52,252 bases of DNA from Opitutaceae bacterium. Its GTDB lineage: Bacteria > Verrucomicrobiota > Verrucomicrobiia > Opitutales > Opitutaceae. Positions within the stretch are counted from its first letter, which is position 1; the number at the start of each line of letters is the position of its first letter. Below are positions 17,987 through 26,673 of the stretch, piece by piece. The position numbers were made by a program, and so were the translations under genes. The notes beneath the pieces are model-generated. The model searched no databases and was not told the origin of the DNA. It saw only the letters and a list, made by a program, of their open reading frames with translations. The DNA lies in assembly GCA_003151495.1 (NCBI GenBank), contig PLXR01000020.1:265-52516 (forward strand), written 5' to 3'.

Positions 17987-18787
17987 ATGAAAAAATACTC
18001 TGTCTTGTTTACAGTGGTACTCATAATGCTCTCGTCTGTTGGTAGCGGAGCCGTCTCAAGCCTGACGAACGGAACTGCTTCCAACATATCAAACCGCGCA
18101 CTGAGCGGCTCAGGGGACAACGCTTCGATATGCGGATTTGTGGTCAAGGACGCCGCTACTTTTTTGCTGATACGGGCGGTCGGTCCCGGCTTGTCTAGAT
18201 TCGGCGTCGCGGGCTATGCGACCGGCACAGCGTTCGACGTGGTGGATGCAGACGGCGTAAACCTGAGCTCGGGGATCGCGTTTGCGGATTACACGCCCGC
18301 ACAGCAAGCGAACATCAACACCCAGTATCTCGCTTTGGGAGCATTTCCGCTCCCGGCGAACAGCGCAGATTCATTTGCCTATCTTTGCCTGAACCCGGGT
18401 AACTACACGGTAGTAGCTCGGTCCACTGGCTCTAGTCCTGGAATCATTTTGACCGAGATATATTTCGACTCTGCCGGGATTGGTGCCTTGGAGCCGACTT
18501 CCTTCGATTCATCAGGAGCAGCTGACAATTATGCGAACCAACTCTTTGCAAGTGGGAAGGTGGACATCCTCGGCACTCAACAGGATGTTTTGGTACTGCA
18601 AACTTTTGGTTCGGGAGTTCCGGTCATTTCAATAGGCATCTATCGCTTCACAGGCGAGGGGTGGCAATTGGCCTCGGAGTGGCGGCCTCCGGATTTTCAA
18701 CGGTCCTACACAGTCAAAGAAGAAAACGGTAATGTCGTCGCGGTGGGTAGCACCACCGGCGAGAAATGGGTGCTGTTGACCTTATGA
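17987..18787 (+). CDS. Small secreted protein with one copy of the Opitutaceae-type repeat
   Basis: A 266-residue exported protein with a signal peptide (KKYSVLFTVVLIMLSSVGSG). Residues ~30-165 are one copy of the same ~130-residue repeat that ends the DUF3494 protein at 785-2884: shared marks are the S.RA..G start, LIRAVGPGLSRFGV, LGAFPLP..SADS and a closing EIYFDSAG. The last ~85 residues are a separate beta-rich segment. It starts 21 bp after the PPK2 stop, but its lower GC content and secreted nature make a shared function doubtful. The repeat's role is unknown; I infer cell-surface location. Confidence 0.65.
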   Translation: MKKYSVLFTVVLIMLSSVGSGAVSSLTNGTASNISNRALSGSGDNASICGFVVKDAATFLLIRAVGPGLSRFGVAGYATGTAFDVVDADGVNLSSGIAFADYTPAQQANINTQYLALGAFPLPANSADSFAYLCLNPGNYTVVARSTGSSPGIILTEIYFDSAGIGALEPTSFDSSGAADNYANQLFASGKVDILGTQQDVLVLQTFGSGVPVISIGIYRFTGEGWQLASEWRPPDFQRSYTVKEENGNVVAVGSTTGEKWVLLTL

Positions 18788-18926
18788 CAGGCACGGCCAA
18801 CTAATCGTCGCAACCGACGCCCGCCTCAGCCACGCCTTGTGCGGGGCACAAGACGCGCCTTCGTTGGCGCGGCTGACCTCAATATTCCCGGGCCGCAGCG
18901 CCCGCGCTTCGCACCCACCCCACCCC

Positions 18927-19652
18927 TCACGGCGCCTGTGCTCCCCCGTGCACCGCGGGGATGTCCGTCCTCATCTGGTGCGCCACCACGAGCGTGTAGA
19001 AGCAGAGGATGATGTTCTGCAACGGGACCTGGAGCGGCGTCGGCAGGGCGTAGATGATCGCCACGGCCGGCACCCAGACCCCGATGTTCGAGATCAGGAT
19101 GGGCAACACCCGTCTCAAATACCAATGCGGGGACCTGACATCCCCCGCGAAACCGGCCCAATCGTAGCCGCTGTCGACAAGCTGGTAGGCTGCGGCCGTC
19201 AGGGGCACGGCCAGCACCGGGCAATATCCGAACTGGTCCACCACAACCTTTGTCGCGATCGTCGCGACGTCGTGGCCCGTCCCGAAAAAGTGGGCCTGGG
19301 CGCGGTACCAGAGATCCACCTCCAACCCCTTGTAGGACCAGAATGCCGTCAAGCCGAGACCCTGTCCCCACCGGTACCTGGGGTTGCCGGAATTGTCGCG
19401 CCGCCCGAAATGGAGGTAAAGGAAGGGAAGGACGCCTCCGCAGATGCCGGTCGAAAGGATCGCGAACGCGAATCCCGATTTCTGCCGGACCTCGAGGAGC
19501 CGCGTGAGGGCCTCGTGGACGGAAGGCACGAAGTAATACCCCATCACCACCATGAGAGCGGCGAGCTGCAACCCAATGCCGGGCAATAAGTTGGCCCTGG
19601 CACCGCGAAGACCGGACTGCCACGGGGCGGGCTTGGAAACGGAGGATTCCAT
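18927..19652 (-). CDS. Mpv17/PMP22-like integral membrane protein
   Basis: A 241-residue membrane protein with four or five helices. The C-terminal half shows the Mpv17/PMP22 pattern: TKVVVDQFGYCPVLAVP, a helix, then SPHWYLRRVLPILISNIGVWVP and YALPTPLQVPLQNIILCFY. Eukaryotic relatives are organelle membrane channels; bacterial ones are uncharacterised. The ATG at 19652 is preferred to an in-frame TTG four codons earlier. It diverges from the export operon with a 120-bp gap. The family call is moderate because the match is by eye over about 90 residues. Confidence 0.55.
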   Translation of the reverse strand: MESSVSKPAPWQSGLRGARANLLPGIGLQLAALMVVMGYYFVPSVHEALTRLLEVRQKSGFAFAILSTGICGGVLPFLYLHFGRRDNSGNPRYRWGQGLGLTAFWSYKGLEVDLWYRAQAHFFGTGHDVATIATKVVVDQFGYCPVLAVPLTAAAYQLVDSGYDWAGFAGDVRSPHWYLRRVLPILISNIGVWVPAVAIIYALPTPLQVPLQNIILCFYTLVVAHQMRTDIPAVHGGAQAP

Positions 19653-19772
19653 CAGGATCGCCAATTCTCGCAGGGGAGCGCCTCGGCCCGCGAGACCTAT
19701 TGCTGCGCGCCCGAAGGACGCAGTGGATTTCGTTCGCCAAGGTCGGATTCACGAACCCAATAGACCCGTCCC

Positions 19773-20819
19773 ATGAAACGGAAGCGCACATTGATAGTCC
19801 TCGCCATCGTGCTGGTCGCGGTTGCGATCGTCCTGATTGCAGTTGGCCGCAAGTCCCGCCTGGTCCTGACCGGCATCGTGACCACGGACGAGGTCATCGT
19901 CAGTCCCGAGATCCAGGGACGGCTGCAGGAGATCAACGTGAACCAGGGCGACCACGTGAAGCGCGGGCAGCTGCTGGCAGTCATCGCTCCCGCGGAGTGG
20001 AAGGCGGACCTGGCCTTCTTTGAGAACGGCGAGCGTGCCGCGGCGGCCCAGACAACGCAGGCCGAGGCCGACCTGACCTTCCAGGAGAAGCTCACCGGCG
20101 AGCAGGTGAAGCAGGCAGAGGCCAATCTTGCCTCCAGCCGCGCGATGGTGGCACAGGCGGACGCCGACCTTGAGATCGCCCGCCTCAACTTCGAGCGATC
20201 CGAGGCGCTCCACCAGAAGGAGACAAACTCGGTCCAGGACTACGACCAGGCGCGGACGTCGTACGACGGCGCCAAGGCGCGGGCGACGTCTGTCGGCAAG
20301 CAGGCCGTCTCGGCCGAGGCGGCCCTCGAGATCGCCAAGGCCGGCACTGAGCAGGTCGCCGGCCGGAAGGCTGCCCTTGCGGCCAGCCGCGAGCAGCTTG
20401 CGGCCGCATCGTCCCAGAAGGACAAGGCCGGCGTGCGCTACGGCTACACCGAGGTCCGGGCCCCCGTCGACGGCATCGTGAACGTGCGCGCAGCCCTCGC
20501 GGGCGAGGTGGTCAACCCGGGACAGCCGATCGTGACGCTCATCGACCCCGCGAACCTCTGGGTCCGGGCGGACATAGAGGAGAGCTACATCGACCGCGTG
20601 CGCCTCGGCGACACGTTCACCGTGCGGCTTCCCTCGGGCTCGGAGCGGACGGGCGTTGTCTTCTTCCGCGGCGTAGACGCAGACTATGCAACCCAGCGCG
20701 ACGTGAGCAGGACAAAGCGCGACATAAAGACCTTCGAGGTGCGCCTGAGGTGCGACAACACCGACCAGAGCCTGGCCGTTGGAATGACGGCCTATGTCGT
20801 CCTGCCGATCGCGCGGTGA
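19773..20819 (+). CDS. HlyD-family membrane fusion (periplasmic adaptor) protein
   Basis: A 348-residue protein with one N-terminal membrane helix (LIVLAIVLVAVAIVLIAVG). A split biotinyl-lipoyl domain surrounds a long alpha-helical hairpin: first half VSPEIQGRLQEINVNQGDHV, coiled coil about residues 70-215, second half YTEVRAPVDGIVNVRAALAG. A beta-barrel domain follows (VNPGQPIVTLIDPANLWVRA). It links an inner-membrane pump to an outer-membrane channel. It starts an operon with the ATPase and permease genes that follow; the combination resembles YbhG-YbhFSR. No TolC-type outer-membrane factor is in the window. Confidence 0.88.
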   Translation: MKRKRTLIVLAIVLVAVAIVLIAVGRKSRLVLTGIVTTDEVIVSPEIQGRLQEINVNQGDHVKRGQLLAVIAPAEWKADLAFFENGERAAAAQTTQAEADLTFQEKLTGEQVKQAEANLASSRAMVAQADADLEIARLNFERSEALHQKETNSVQDYDQARTSYDGAKARATSVGKQAVSAEAALEIAKAGTEQVAGRKAALAASREQLAAASSQKDKAGVRYGYTEVRAPVDGIVNVRAALAGEVVNPGQPIVTLIDPANLWVRADIEESYIDRVRLGDTFTVRLPSGSERTGVVFFRGVDADYATQRDVSRTKRDIKTFEVRLRCDNTDQSLAVGMTAYVVLPIAR

Positions 20820-20843
20820 CCGACGGAACCCCTGCTGCACTAC

Positions 20844-21830
20844 ATGTTCGATGTCGAAGTCCAGAACCTCACCAAGCGGTTTGGCGATTTCTGCGCCGTC
20901 GACGGCCTGAACTTCAGCGTGAGCCACGGCGAGGTGTTCGGGCTCCTGGGCCCGAATGGCGCGGGCAAGTCCACGCTGCTGCGCATGCTCACGACGCTCG
21001 TTCCGCCGACATCCGGCACCGCACGGGTGAACGGTTTCGACATCGTCGCCAGGCCCAACGACGTTCGGAAATCCATCGGAGTCATCCCCCAGGCCCTCAC
21101 GTCCGACCTGGACCTCAGCGCGGACGAGAACATGCGCATCTATGCCAAGCTTTACAGCATCCCGACGGAAAAGAGCCGGCGGGTCATCGGGGAGCTTCTC
21201 GAAGCGGTCGATCTCCTGCCCTGGCGTGACAAGCCCCTGAAGATGTACTCCGGCGGAATGCGGCGGCGCCTCGAGATCGCCCGGGGCTTGGTCCATGAGC
21301 CCAAGATGTTCTTCCTCGACGAGCCGACGACGGGCCTTGACCCGGCCTCGCGCACGGCCGTCTGGGTCATGCTCGAGCGCCTCAAGCGGGAGCGTGACCT
21401 GACCATAATCGTCACCACCCACTACATGGACGAGGCGGACAAGCTCTGCGACAGGATCGCCATCATCGACCACGGCAAGCTCGTCGCGCTCGACTCGCCC
21501 CTCAAGCTCAAGGCGTCGATTCCCGGCCGGAACATCCTGGAGGTCTGCTTCACCGGCGCGCCCCCGCAGTGGGAGGGCACCCTCCGCAGCCTACCCGACG
21601 TGGCGGAGGTCAAGTCCGACCCGCCGGTCTTCAGGATCTCGTCAAACAACGGCCCCCAGACGACGCTCGCCGTCATGGAGGCGGCAAAGGCCGCGGGGAT
21701 CGGTATCGCCTCGCTGTCGGTGCAGAGCACGACGCTGGACGACGTGTTCATGCACTACACGGGCCACCAGCTTCGCGACGCGCTCCAGACCCCCGCGCCC
21801 GTGCGGGACATGGCGAGGGTCGGACGATGA
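20844..21830 (+). CDS. ABC transporter ATPase (DrrA/YbhF type)
   Basis: A 328-residue cytoplasmic ATPase. Walker A GPNGAGKST, the signature YSGGMRRRLEIARGL, Walker B MFFLDEPTTGLDP and switch histidine VTTHYMDEAD are intact. The C-terminal ~90 residues (after LKLKASIPGRN) form the accessory domain common in ATPases of drug exporters of the daunorubicin-resistance type. It begins 24 bp after the HlyD-like gene and ends 13 bp before the permease gene, so the three are one operon and probably one pump. Cargo unknown. Confidence 0.9.
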   Translation: MFDVEVQNLTKRFGDFCAVDGLNFSVSHGEVFGLLGPNGAGKSTLLRMLTTLVPPTSGTARVNGFDIVARPNDVRKSIGVIPQALTSDLDLSADENMRIYAKLYSIPTEKSRRVIGELLEAVDLLPWRDKPLKMYSGGMRRRLEIARGLVHEPKMFFLDEPTTGLDPASRTAVWVMLERLKRERDLTIIVTTHYMDEADKLCDRIAIIDHGKLVALDSPLKLKASIPGRNILEVCFTGAPPQWEGTLRSLPDVAEVKSDPPVFRISSNNGPQTTLAVMEAAKAAGIGIASLSVQSTTLDDVFMHYTGHQLRDALQTPAPVRDMARVGR

Positions 21831-21843
21831 GCAGGGAGGCAGC

Positions 21844-22956
21844 ATGATCCGGATTTGGGCGATCATCGAGAGGGACCTGAGGCGGTTCCGCCGCAGTCCG
21901 GCGCTGATCGCAATGTCCGTGCTGATGCCCCTCATCCAGCTTGTGTTTCTAGGCTACGCCTTCGGCGGGCAGGTGAAGAACCTGCGGCTCGGGGTGGTCG
22001 ACCAGGACCACGGGTTGCCGGCCGTGAAGCTCAAGGAGATGTTCCAGGCCGTTGCGGCCAACGCGCGCACGTTCCAGACCGTTGCCTATGGTGACATGAC
22101 CGAGGCAGTGCGGGACCTCAGGGAGGGCAAGATCAACGGAGTGCTCAACATCCCGCCCGAGTTCTCGCGCAAGCTCCACGCCGGAGACGCGCCCAAGGTT
22201 TCGCTCGTCGAGGACAACACGGACCAGTTCTCGTCCAACGCTCTGGGCGGGGTACTCCAGCAGCTGGTGGCGAGCTACAACCAGCCCGCAATCCCGCCGC
22301 GCGTGGCCGCGGGCGCCACGCTCTCGGTCGTCGAGATCTATCCCTACGTTCCCTACATCCAGTTCCTTCTCCCCGGGACGATCGTGCTGGCGATCTTCAT
22401 CTCCGCGATGATCGGGGGCGGAATCATCTACATTGACGACAAGGCGCGCGGCATGCACGAGGGCTACCTGGTGACGCCCATCTCCAAGTTCGAGCTTATC
22501 CTTGGGTTCAATCTCTCCGGGGTGATCAAGGCCGTCATATCCGGCGTGGTCCTGATCACCCTCGGCTCGCTGCTGGCCGGGATCCCGGACCCCTTCAACG
22601 CCGCCCGCCTGGCCCGGCTGCTCCTCCTCGTGGTCGCGACCTCGCTCGCCCTTATCAGCATGATGTTCCTCATCGTCGTGAGGATAAACGACCCGCTGCT
22701 GCCGAGGGCAATCTTCGGTATGCTGAACACGGTCCTGTTCTTTCCAAGCGGCGCAGTCTACCCGATCGAGGCCTTCCCGGCTTGGATGAGGGCGACTACC
22801 GCGATCAATCCATTCAAGTATGCCGTCCACGGCTTCAAGGAGCTGCTGCTCAAGAACACCAGCCTGCTCGCGATAGACTACGACCTGCTGTTCCTGTTCG
22901 GGTTCGCAGGACTCTCCATGGGGGTCGCCACCTGGCTTTTCCGGCGCACGCTCTAG
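21844..22956 (+). CDS. ABC-2 type permease
   Basis: A 370-residue inner-membrane protein. One helix at about residues 20-40 is followed by a large periplasmic domain (~45-165) and a block of five helices from about residue 175 to the end, the standard ABC2_membrane_3 layout. Motifs include MIGGGIIYIDDKARGMHEGYLVTPIS and FPSGAVYPIEAFPAWM. It completes the HlyD/ATPase/permease export operon. A single permease gene suggests a homodimer, whereas YbhS/YbhR form a pair. Confidence 0.88.
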   Translation: MIRIWAIIERDLRRFRRSPALIAMSVLMPLIQLVFLGYAFGGQVKNLRLGVVDQDHGLPAVKLKEMFQAVAANARTFQTVAYGDMTEAVRDLREGKINGVLNIPPEFSRKLHAGDAPKVSLVEDNTDQFSSNALGGVLQQLVASYNQPAIPPRVAAGATLSVVEIYPYVPYIQFLLPGTIVLAIFISAMIGGGIIYIDDKARGMHEGYLVTPISKFELILGFNLSGVIKAVISGVVLITLGSLLAGIPDPFNAARLARLLLLVVATSLALISMMFLIVVRINDPLLPRAIFGMLNTVLFFPSGAVYPIEAFPAWMRATTAINPFKYAVHGFKELLLKNTSLLAIDYDLLFLFGFAGLSMGVATWLFRRTL

Positions 22957-22969
22957 CCCGACGGAGGGG

Positions 22970-24094
22970 TCAGAGCCTCAGGAAGATCTTGCGCCGGTAC
23001 AGGAATCCCGCGGCAAGCATGCAAAGGACGATGCTCACGACAGCCAGCACCAGGGCGCCGAGGCCCGTCCAGACACCGTCGAGGGCGGCTGCGACGGCAC
23101 CGCCGGCGAACCGCTCCGAGAGGCCGTTGAAGTCCAGGATGTTGCTCAGGATGTAGATGGCCAGAGCGTTGGAGCCGAGCCACACGAACGGCGTCAGCCA
23201 GCGGCTCTGTTTCCACACGTCGGCTACCAAATAGAAGGCCGCAAGCAGCATCATGCTCCAGCCCCCGGCGACCAGGACGAAGGAGGAGGTCCAAATCTTC
23301 TTGATGACCGGGAACGGGATGCCCCAGGCGAAGCCGCCCGCGAACAGCACGGCGCCCGTGATCCCAAGGACCCCCACCCTGCCCCATTCACTTCGGCCGG
23401 GATCGCGCAGCCAGCGGCCGGAAATGACCCCAAGGAGGCAGCTTGCGACCGCGGGAAACGTGCTCAGGAGTCCCTCCGGGTCGTGGTCCCCGTCCCATTT
23501 CCTCAGCGGTAGGAAGCGGGCATCCAGCCAGTTGGCCAGGTTGTGGCCCTCCCGGAAGTCGCCGGCGCCAAATCCCGGCACGGGCACGAATGTCATCAGC
23601 GCCCAGTAGCCCGCGAGGATGCCCGCAACGACGAGGGCAAGGTGGCGCGGCTTCAGCCAGAGGTACAGGACGCTCGCGCCGCAGTAGCAGAGCGCCATGC
23701 GCTGGAGCACACCCAGGAGGCGCACCTGGTCGAGCGCCGTTGCGAACCCGCCGTAGTAGAACAGACCTAAAAGGTACAGGAGGACGGTCCTGCGGGCGAC
23801 GCGCGCAAGGGCTCCTCGCCGGCCGGAGTCGGCCACGATTCGGTCGAGGGAATACGGGATCGCCACCCCCACCATGAATACGAACAGCGGGAAGATCAGG
23901 TCGTAGAAATGCACCCCTTCCCAAGGCACGTGGTCGAGCTCCCTCGCGGCAAACCGCGCGGGCGCCCCCCCGTTTAGGTGGGCAAACGCGCCGCCGAGGG
24001 CGTCCGCCCCCATGATCCACATCATGTCAAAGCCGCGCAGGGCGTCGAGCGAGACGAGGCGCTGGGAGGGGGCCTGGGGGATCGGCGGGGTCAT
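22970..24094 (-). CDS. HGSNAT-like membrane acyltransferase (DUF5009 / heparan-alpha-glucosaminide N-acetyltransferase family)
   Basis: A 374-residue membrane protein with about ten helices. The N-terminus shows the family hallmarks: RLVSLDALRGFDMMWIMG, then DHVPWEGVHFYDLIFPLFVFMVG, where H55 matches the histidine thought to carry acetyl transfer in human HGSNAT. The human enzyme acetylates terminal glucosamine of heparan sulfate so that NAGLU can cleave it. Here the ATG overlaps the stop of the GH89 (NAGLU-like) gene in ATGA, so the two are translationally coupled. The same functional pairing is therefore plausible, but bacterial members are also common beside other sugar genes and the acceptor is unproven. 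Confidence 0.8.
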   Translation of the reverse strand: MTPPIPQAPSQRLVSLDALRGFDMMWIMGADALGGAFAHLNGGAPARFAARELDHVPWEGVHFYDLIFPLFVFMVGVAIPYSLDRIVADSGRRGALARVARRTVLLYLLGLFYYGGFATALDQVRLLGVLQRMALCYCGASVLYLWLKPRHLALVVAGILAGYWALMTFVPVPGFGAGDFREGHNLANWLDARFLPLRKWDGDHDPEGLLSTFPAVASCLLGVISGRWLRDPGRSEWGRVGVLGITGAVLFAGGFAWGIPFPVIKKIWTSSFVLVAGGWSMMLLAAFYLVADVWKQSRWLTPFVWLGSNALAIYILSNILDFNGLSERFAGGAVAAALDGVWTGLGALVLAVVSIVLCMLAAGFLYRRKIFLRL

Positions 24095-26439
24095 GGGTGT
24101 TCGGGGGCCTTTGGTTTGCTCCATGCGTATCCGGGATAGGTCTCCAGCATCAGGGGCTTCCATTTCCCGTAGAGGCGCCGCGAGACCGCGACGGAGTCGC
24201 CCTCCGGCTTCGGCGGATGGTGCTCATGCCCGTCGCACCAGGCGTATTCCCACGTGGAAAGGCCCTTGTAGAACTCATTCGACTCGTCCCCAGGCCGGCC
24301 CATGACCCGGAAAAGCCTGTCCTCGCTGTAGCCCGCGGGCTGCGTCTCCAGGAAGGCGAAGAATCTCCGCCACCGCTCGCTGTAGAATCCCTTGATGAGG
24401 CCGGACCACTGCCTGCAGGCATAGTCGTGGAGGTATGCGTCCCTGCCGGGCGGCCCCCACAGCGTAATGAGCAGGCGCGCGTTCCGCTCGTAGAGCTCAC
24501 GCTCCGCCTCAGTGGTGCCCCACCGGCGTGCGTCGGCGAGCCAGGCCCCGAGGAGGAATTCACGCCGGGTGCCAAGGAGCGTGTCGAGATCGTCCATCAG
24601 CTCCGTGAATCGCGCCTTTGCGTCCCCGAATCGGGCGGCGTCGCCTGACCTGTAGGCGGCGACCAGATTCCCGTACACGGGGAGCGACAGGTCCGCCAGG
24701 GCCTGGCGCGCGACGTCTACGAGGTCATAGCGGTAGGGGTCCACGGATCCCAGCTCGCGGGAAGCGGACTGCAGCTCATCCCAGGCCGTCCAAACCTCGC
24801 CCGCGTCGTAGTCGCGCTCGAAGCTTCCCCAAGGCGTGGCCTTTGTCAGGTCGAGCCCAGGGGCCGCCGTGATGGGGCTCTCCATCGCGGGTGACGGGTC
24901 ATGCTGGGCGTACACCGATCGGCTCAGGTGCCGCCACGCCGACAGCGCCTTCGGATCTGCCCGCCCATACCGGGCCCCCACATATCCCTCGATCCACTCC
25001 GTCAACACGGGCGGGCTCTTCCTCCACCCGAGGTCGAAGGCGAGGTCGTAGACCACGGGGTTCTGCTCGATGCCCTCCGGAAACGCGCCGATCCCCACGA
25101 GGTTGCCGGCTGAGGGGTTGGCCAGGAGCGTCGGGGCATTTGCCGCGATCGCCGGCAGATTGGCCCCTAGGCTCGTCTTCCCCCCGAAATTGTGGAGAAC
25201 GCCGGCGATCCAGGGCCGGCCCCAGAAGGCCTGGGTCTCCCGCCACTTCTCCCCGGTGAGGTCCAGCACAAGGAGCCGATCGGTGGGAATCCCGCTGACG
25301 ATGCCCTCCCGGATTGTCCACCCCTGCATCACGATGGTCGCCCTTGGGTCGAAGCCGCTCGTGACCGCAAAAATCTTAGCACCCACCGACGTCAGGTAGG
25401 CCCCACCCTCCTTCGGGGGCTCGCCCTCGTGAAAGGGGTCGGCGGCGTACAGGTGGTCGGTGCCGAGGAGCCTTGTCTGCTCCTTCAGGAAGGCCTGCCC
25501 TATCCTTGCGAAGAGAGGGTCCTCAGGATCGAGCTGGGCGGTTCCCGGCGGGACCTCGCACCACACCTTCTTCGGCTGGATCGCCGCCTGCGGGAATTTC
25601 TTCAGGAATGCCAGGGGAACGCACCCCGAGAAGCCCTGAAGGATCGGAGTCATCCCGAGCTCCCGCTCCCGCCGGAGGATGAACTGCCCAAGCTCGAGGT
25701 GCGAGTCGATCCACGTCTGCGGCAGGGGCCCGGCCCACTGCTCTATGTTGGTCAGCCACTGCCAGCCCGAGAATGCCGGACCGACGAAGAACTGCCTGAT
25801 CTCGGTGTCGCTCATCTCGAACTGGCGCAGCGTCGCCTGCCACACGGCCTCCTGGCCAGTGGTGGCGAGCGGCATCGTGATCCCGTGAAGCGCCATCCAG
25901 TCGATTTCCCGCTCCCAGCGCGCGCGATTCCACCACGACATCGTGTAGTTGAAGGTGCAGTAGTTCAGGTATGCCCTGTGTCGGTACGGCGACTGGATCC
26001 TCACCGTTGCGGGCACGGCCGGCAGCCGGCCGGGAATATCGAGGTTGTCGCCGTCCCACGAAAGCTGGGCATGGGCCACATTTCCCAGGTACCAGCCCAG
26101 CGCCGAGGCGATCGATACGCCCGTATTGCCCCTCAGCTGGAGCCTCCCGCCCCGGGTCTCCACCTCGAAGAGGTCGGCCCCGTTATCCCCGGCTGGGATC
26201 TGGACCACGTCGATCTCCGCCGCGTGGGCCGGGATCACCCGCTCCACCACCCCGCGCGCGGCGGACTCCGCCGGCGTGGAGCGCCCTTCGGACGCGAGGG
26301 CCACCAGGAGCAAGGCGGCCGAAGCCGCATGCACTCCGCGCGCTGCCAGGGAGCAACCCGCGACCAAGGCCCGCCTCCGGTGCCGCTCCTGCACGACCCA
26401 TACGGAAGTCCTCTCGCCGAGAGGGGTTACGCTCAGCAT
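24091..26439 (-). CDS. GH89 alpha-N-acetylglucosaminidase (NAGLU-like), exported
   Basis: A 782-residue enzyme. After a basic, hydrophobic export segment (to about residue 55) come an N-terminal alpha/beta domain, the catalytic barrel and a helical C-terminal domain. GH89 marks are YRHRAYLNYCTFNYTMSWW, ADPFHEGEPP with E338, DLTGEKW with E397 and LHNFGGKTSLG (H416). E338 and E397 occupy the places of the two catalytic glutamates of human NAGLU. The ATG at 26439 is chosen because AAAGGAGA lies eight bases upstream; an in-frame TTG at 26478 and ATG at 26469 would run through the operator. Substrate: terminal alpha-linked GlcNAc, source unknown. A LacI-type site sits just before the ribosome site. 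Confidence 0.88.
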   Translation of the reverse strand: MLSVTPLGERTSVWVVQERHRRRALVAGCSLAARGVHAASAALLLVALASEGRSTPAESAARGVVERVIPAHAAEIDVVQIPAGDNGADLFEVETRGGRLQLRGNTGVSIASALGWYLGNVAHAQLSWDGDNLDIPGRLPAVPATVRIQSPYRHRAYLNYCTFNYTMSWWNRARWEREIDWMALHGITMPLATTGQEAVWQATLRQFEMSDTEIRQFFVGPAFSGWQWLTNIEQWAGPLPQTWIDSHLELGQFILRRERELGMTPILQGFSGCVPLAFLKKFPQAAIQPKKVWCEVPPGTAQLDPEDPLFARIGQAFLKEQTRLLGTDHLYAADPFHEGEPPKEGGAYLTSVGAKIFAVTSGFDPRATIVMQGWTIREGIVSGIPTDRLLVLDLTGEKWRETQAFWGRPWIAGVLHNFGGKTSLGANLPAIAANAPTLLANPSAGNLVGIGAFPEGIEQNPVVYDLAFDLGWRKSPPVLTEWIEGYVGARYGRADPKALSAWRHLSRSVYAQHDPSPAMESPITAAPGLDLTKATPWGSFERDYDAGEVWTAWDELQSASRELGSVDPYRYDLVDVARQALADLSLPVYGNLVAAYRSGDAARFGDAKARFTELMDDLDTLLGTRREFLLGAWLADARRWGTTEAERELYERNARLLITLWGPPGRDAYLHDYACRQWSGLIKGFYSERWRRFFAFLETQPAGYSEDRLFRVMGRPGDESNEFYKGLSTWEYAWCDGHEHHPPKPEGDSVAVSRRLYGKWKPLMLETYPGYAWSKPKAPEHP

Positions 26440-26441
26440 TG

Positions 26442-26484
26442 CAAAGTCTCCTTTTGACCACGTTTTCATTGCAAACAAAAAGGA
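26442..26484. repeat. 43-bp regulatory repeat, copy A
   Basis: This segment before the GH89 gene matches 37792-37834 at 39 of 43 positions in the same orientation. It contains CAAAGTCTCCTTTTGAC, the LacI-type palindrome, CATTGCAA and CAAAAAGGA. In copy A the AAAGGAGA on the minus strand serves as the ribosome site of the GH89 gene; in copy B no start codon follows, so the shared sequence is likely kept for transcription control or reflects a recent copying event. Confidence 0.85.
26455..26468 (-). promoter_or_regulatory. LacI-type operator, site A (GH89 operon)
   Basis: Read on the minus strand the 14-mer is TGAAAACGTGGTCA, a LacI-family style palindrome with central CG, preceded directly by TTGCAA. 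It lies 15 bp before the GH89 ATG and touches the ribosome site, so a bound repressor would block transcription at or just after the promoter. It is the most divergent of the five sites, with TGGTCA in place of TTGTCA. Confidence 0.6.
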
Positions 26485-26673
26485 CGCCCTCCGGACTCGG
26501 ACAACGCCCTTGGGTCCCTAGAATTCGGACTGGGATGCCGACCATGCAAAACCTCGAAGCCAAGACCGGGAAGTTGTATCCCGGCGTGCGCTGTGCAATT
26601 GCCAAGGGGACGGCATCCCGCGTGTTCCCGCCTTCCGTCGGGTTGCCGACGACCTAGCCCAGGCGGCTTCCCC

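Noticed and set aside
19749..21473. Long open frame (574 codons) on the minus strand opposite the HlyD and ATPase genes
   Set aside because: It is antisense to two genes with clear domains, is rich in Arg, Gly, Asp and His as expected for a GC-rich shadow frame, and shows no domain.
25192..26457. 421-codon plus-strand frame opposite the GH89 gene
   Set aside because: Antisense to well-conserved GH89 catalytic motifs; composition is that of a shadow frame.
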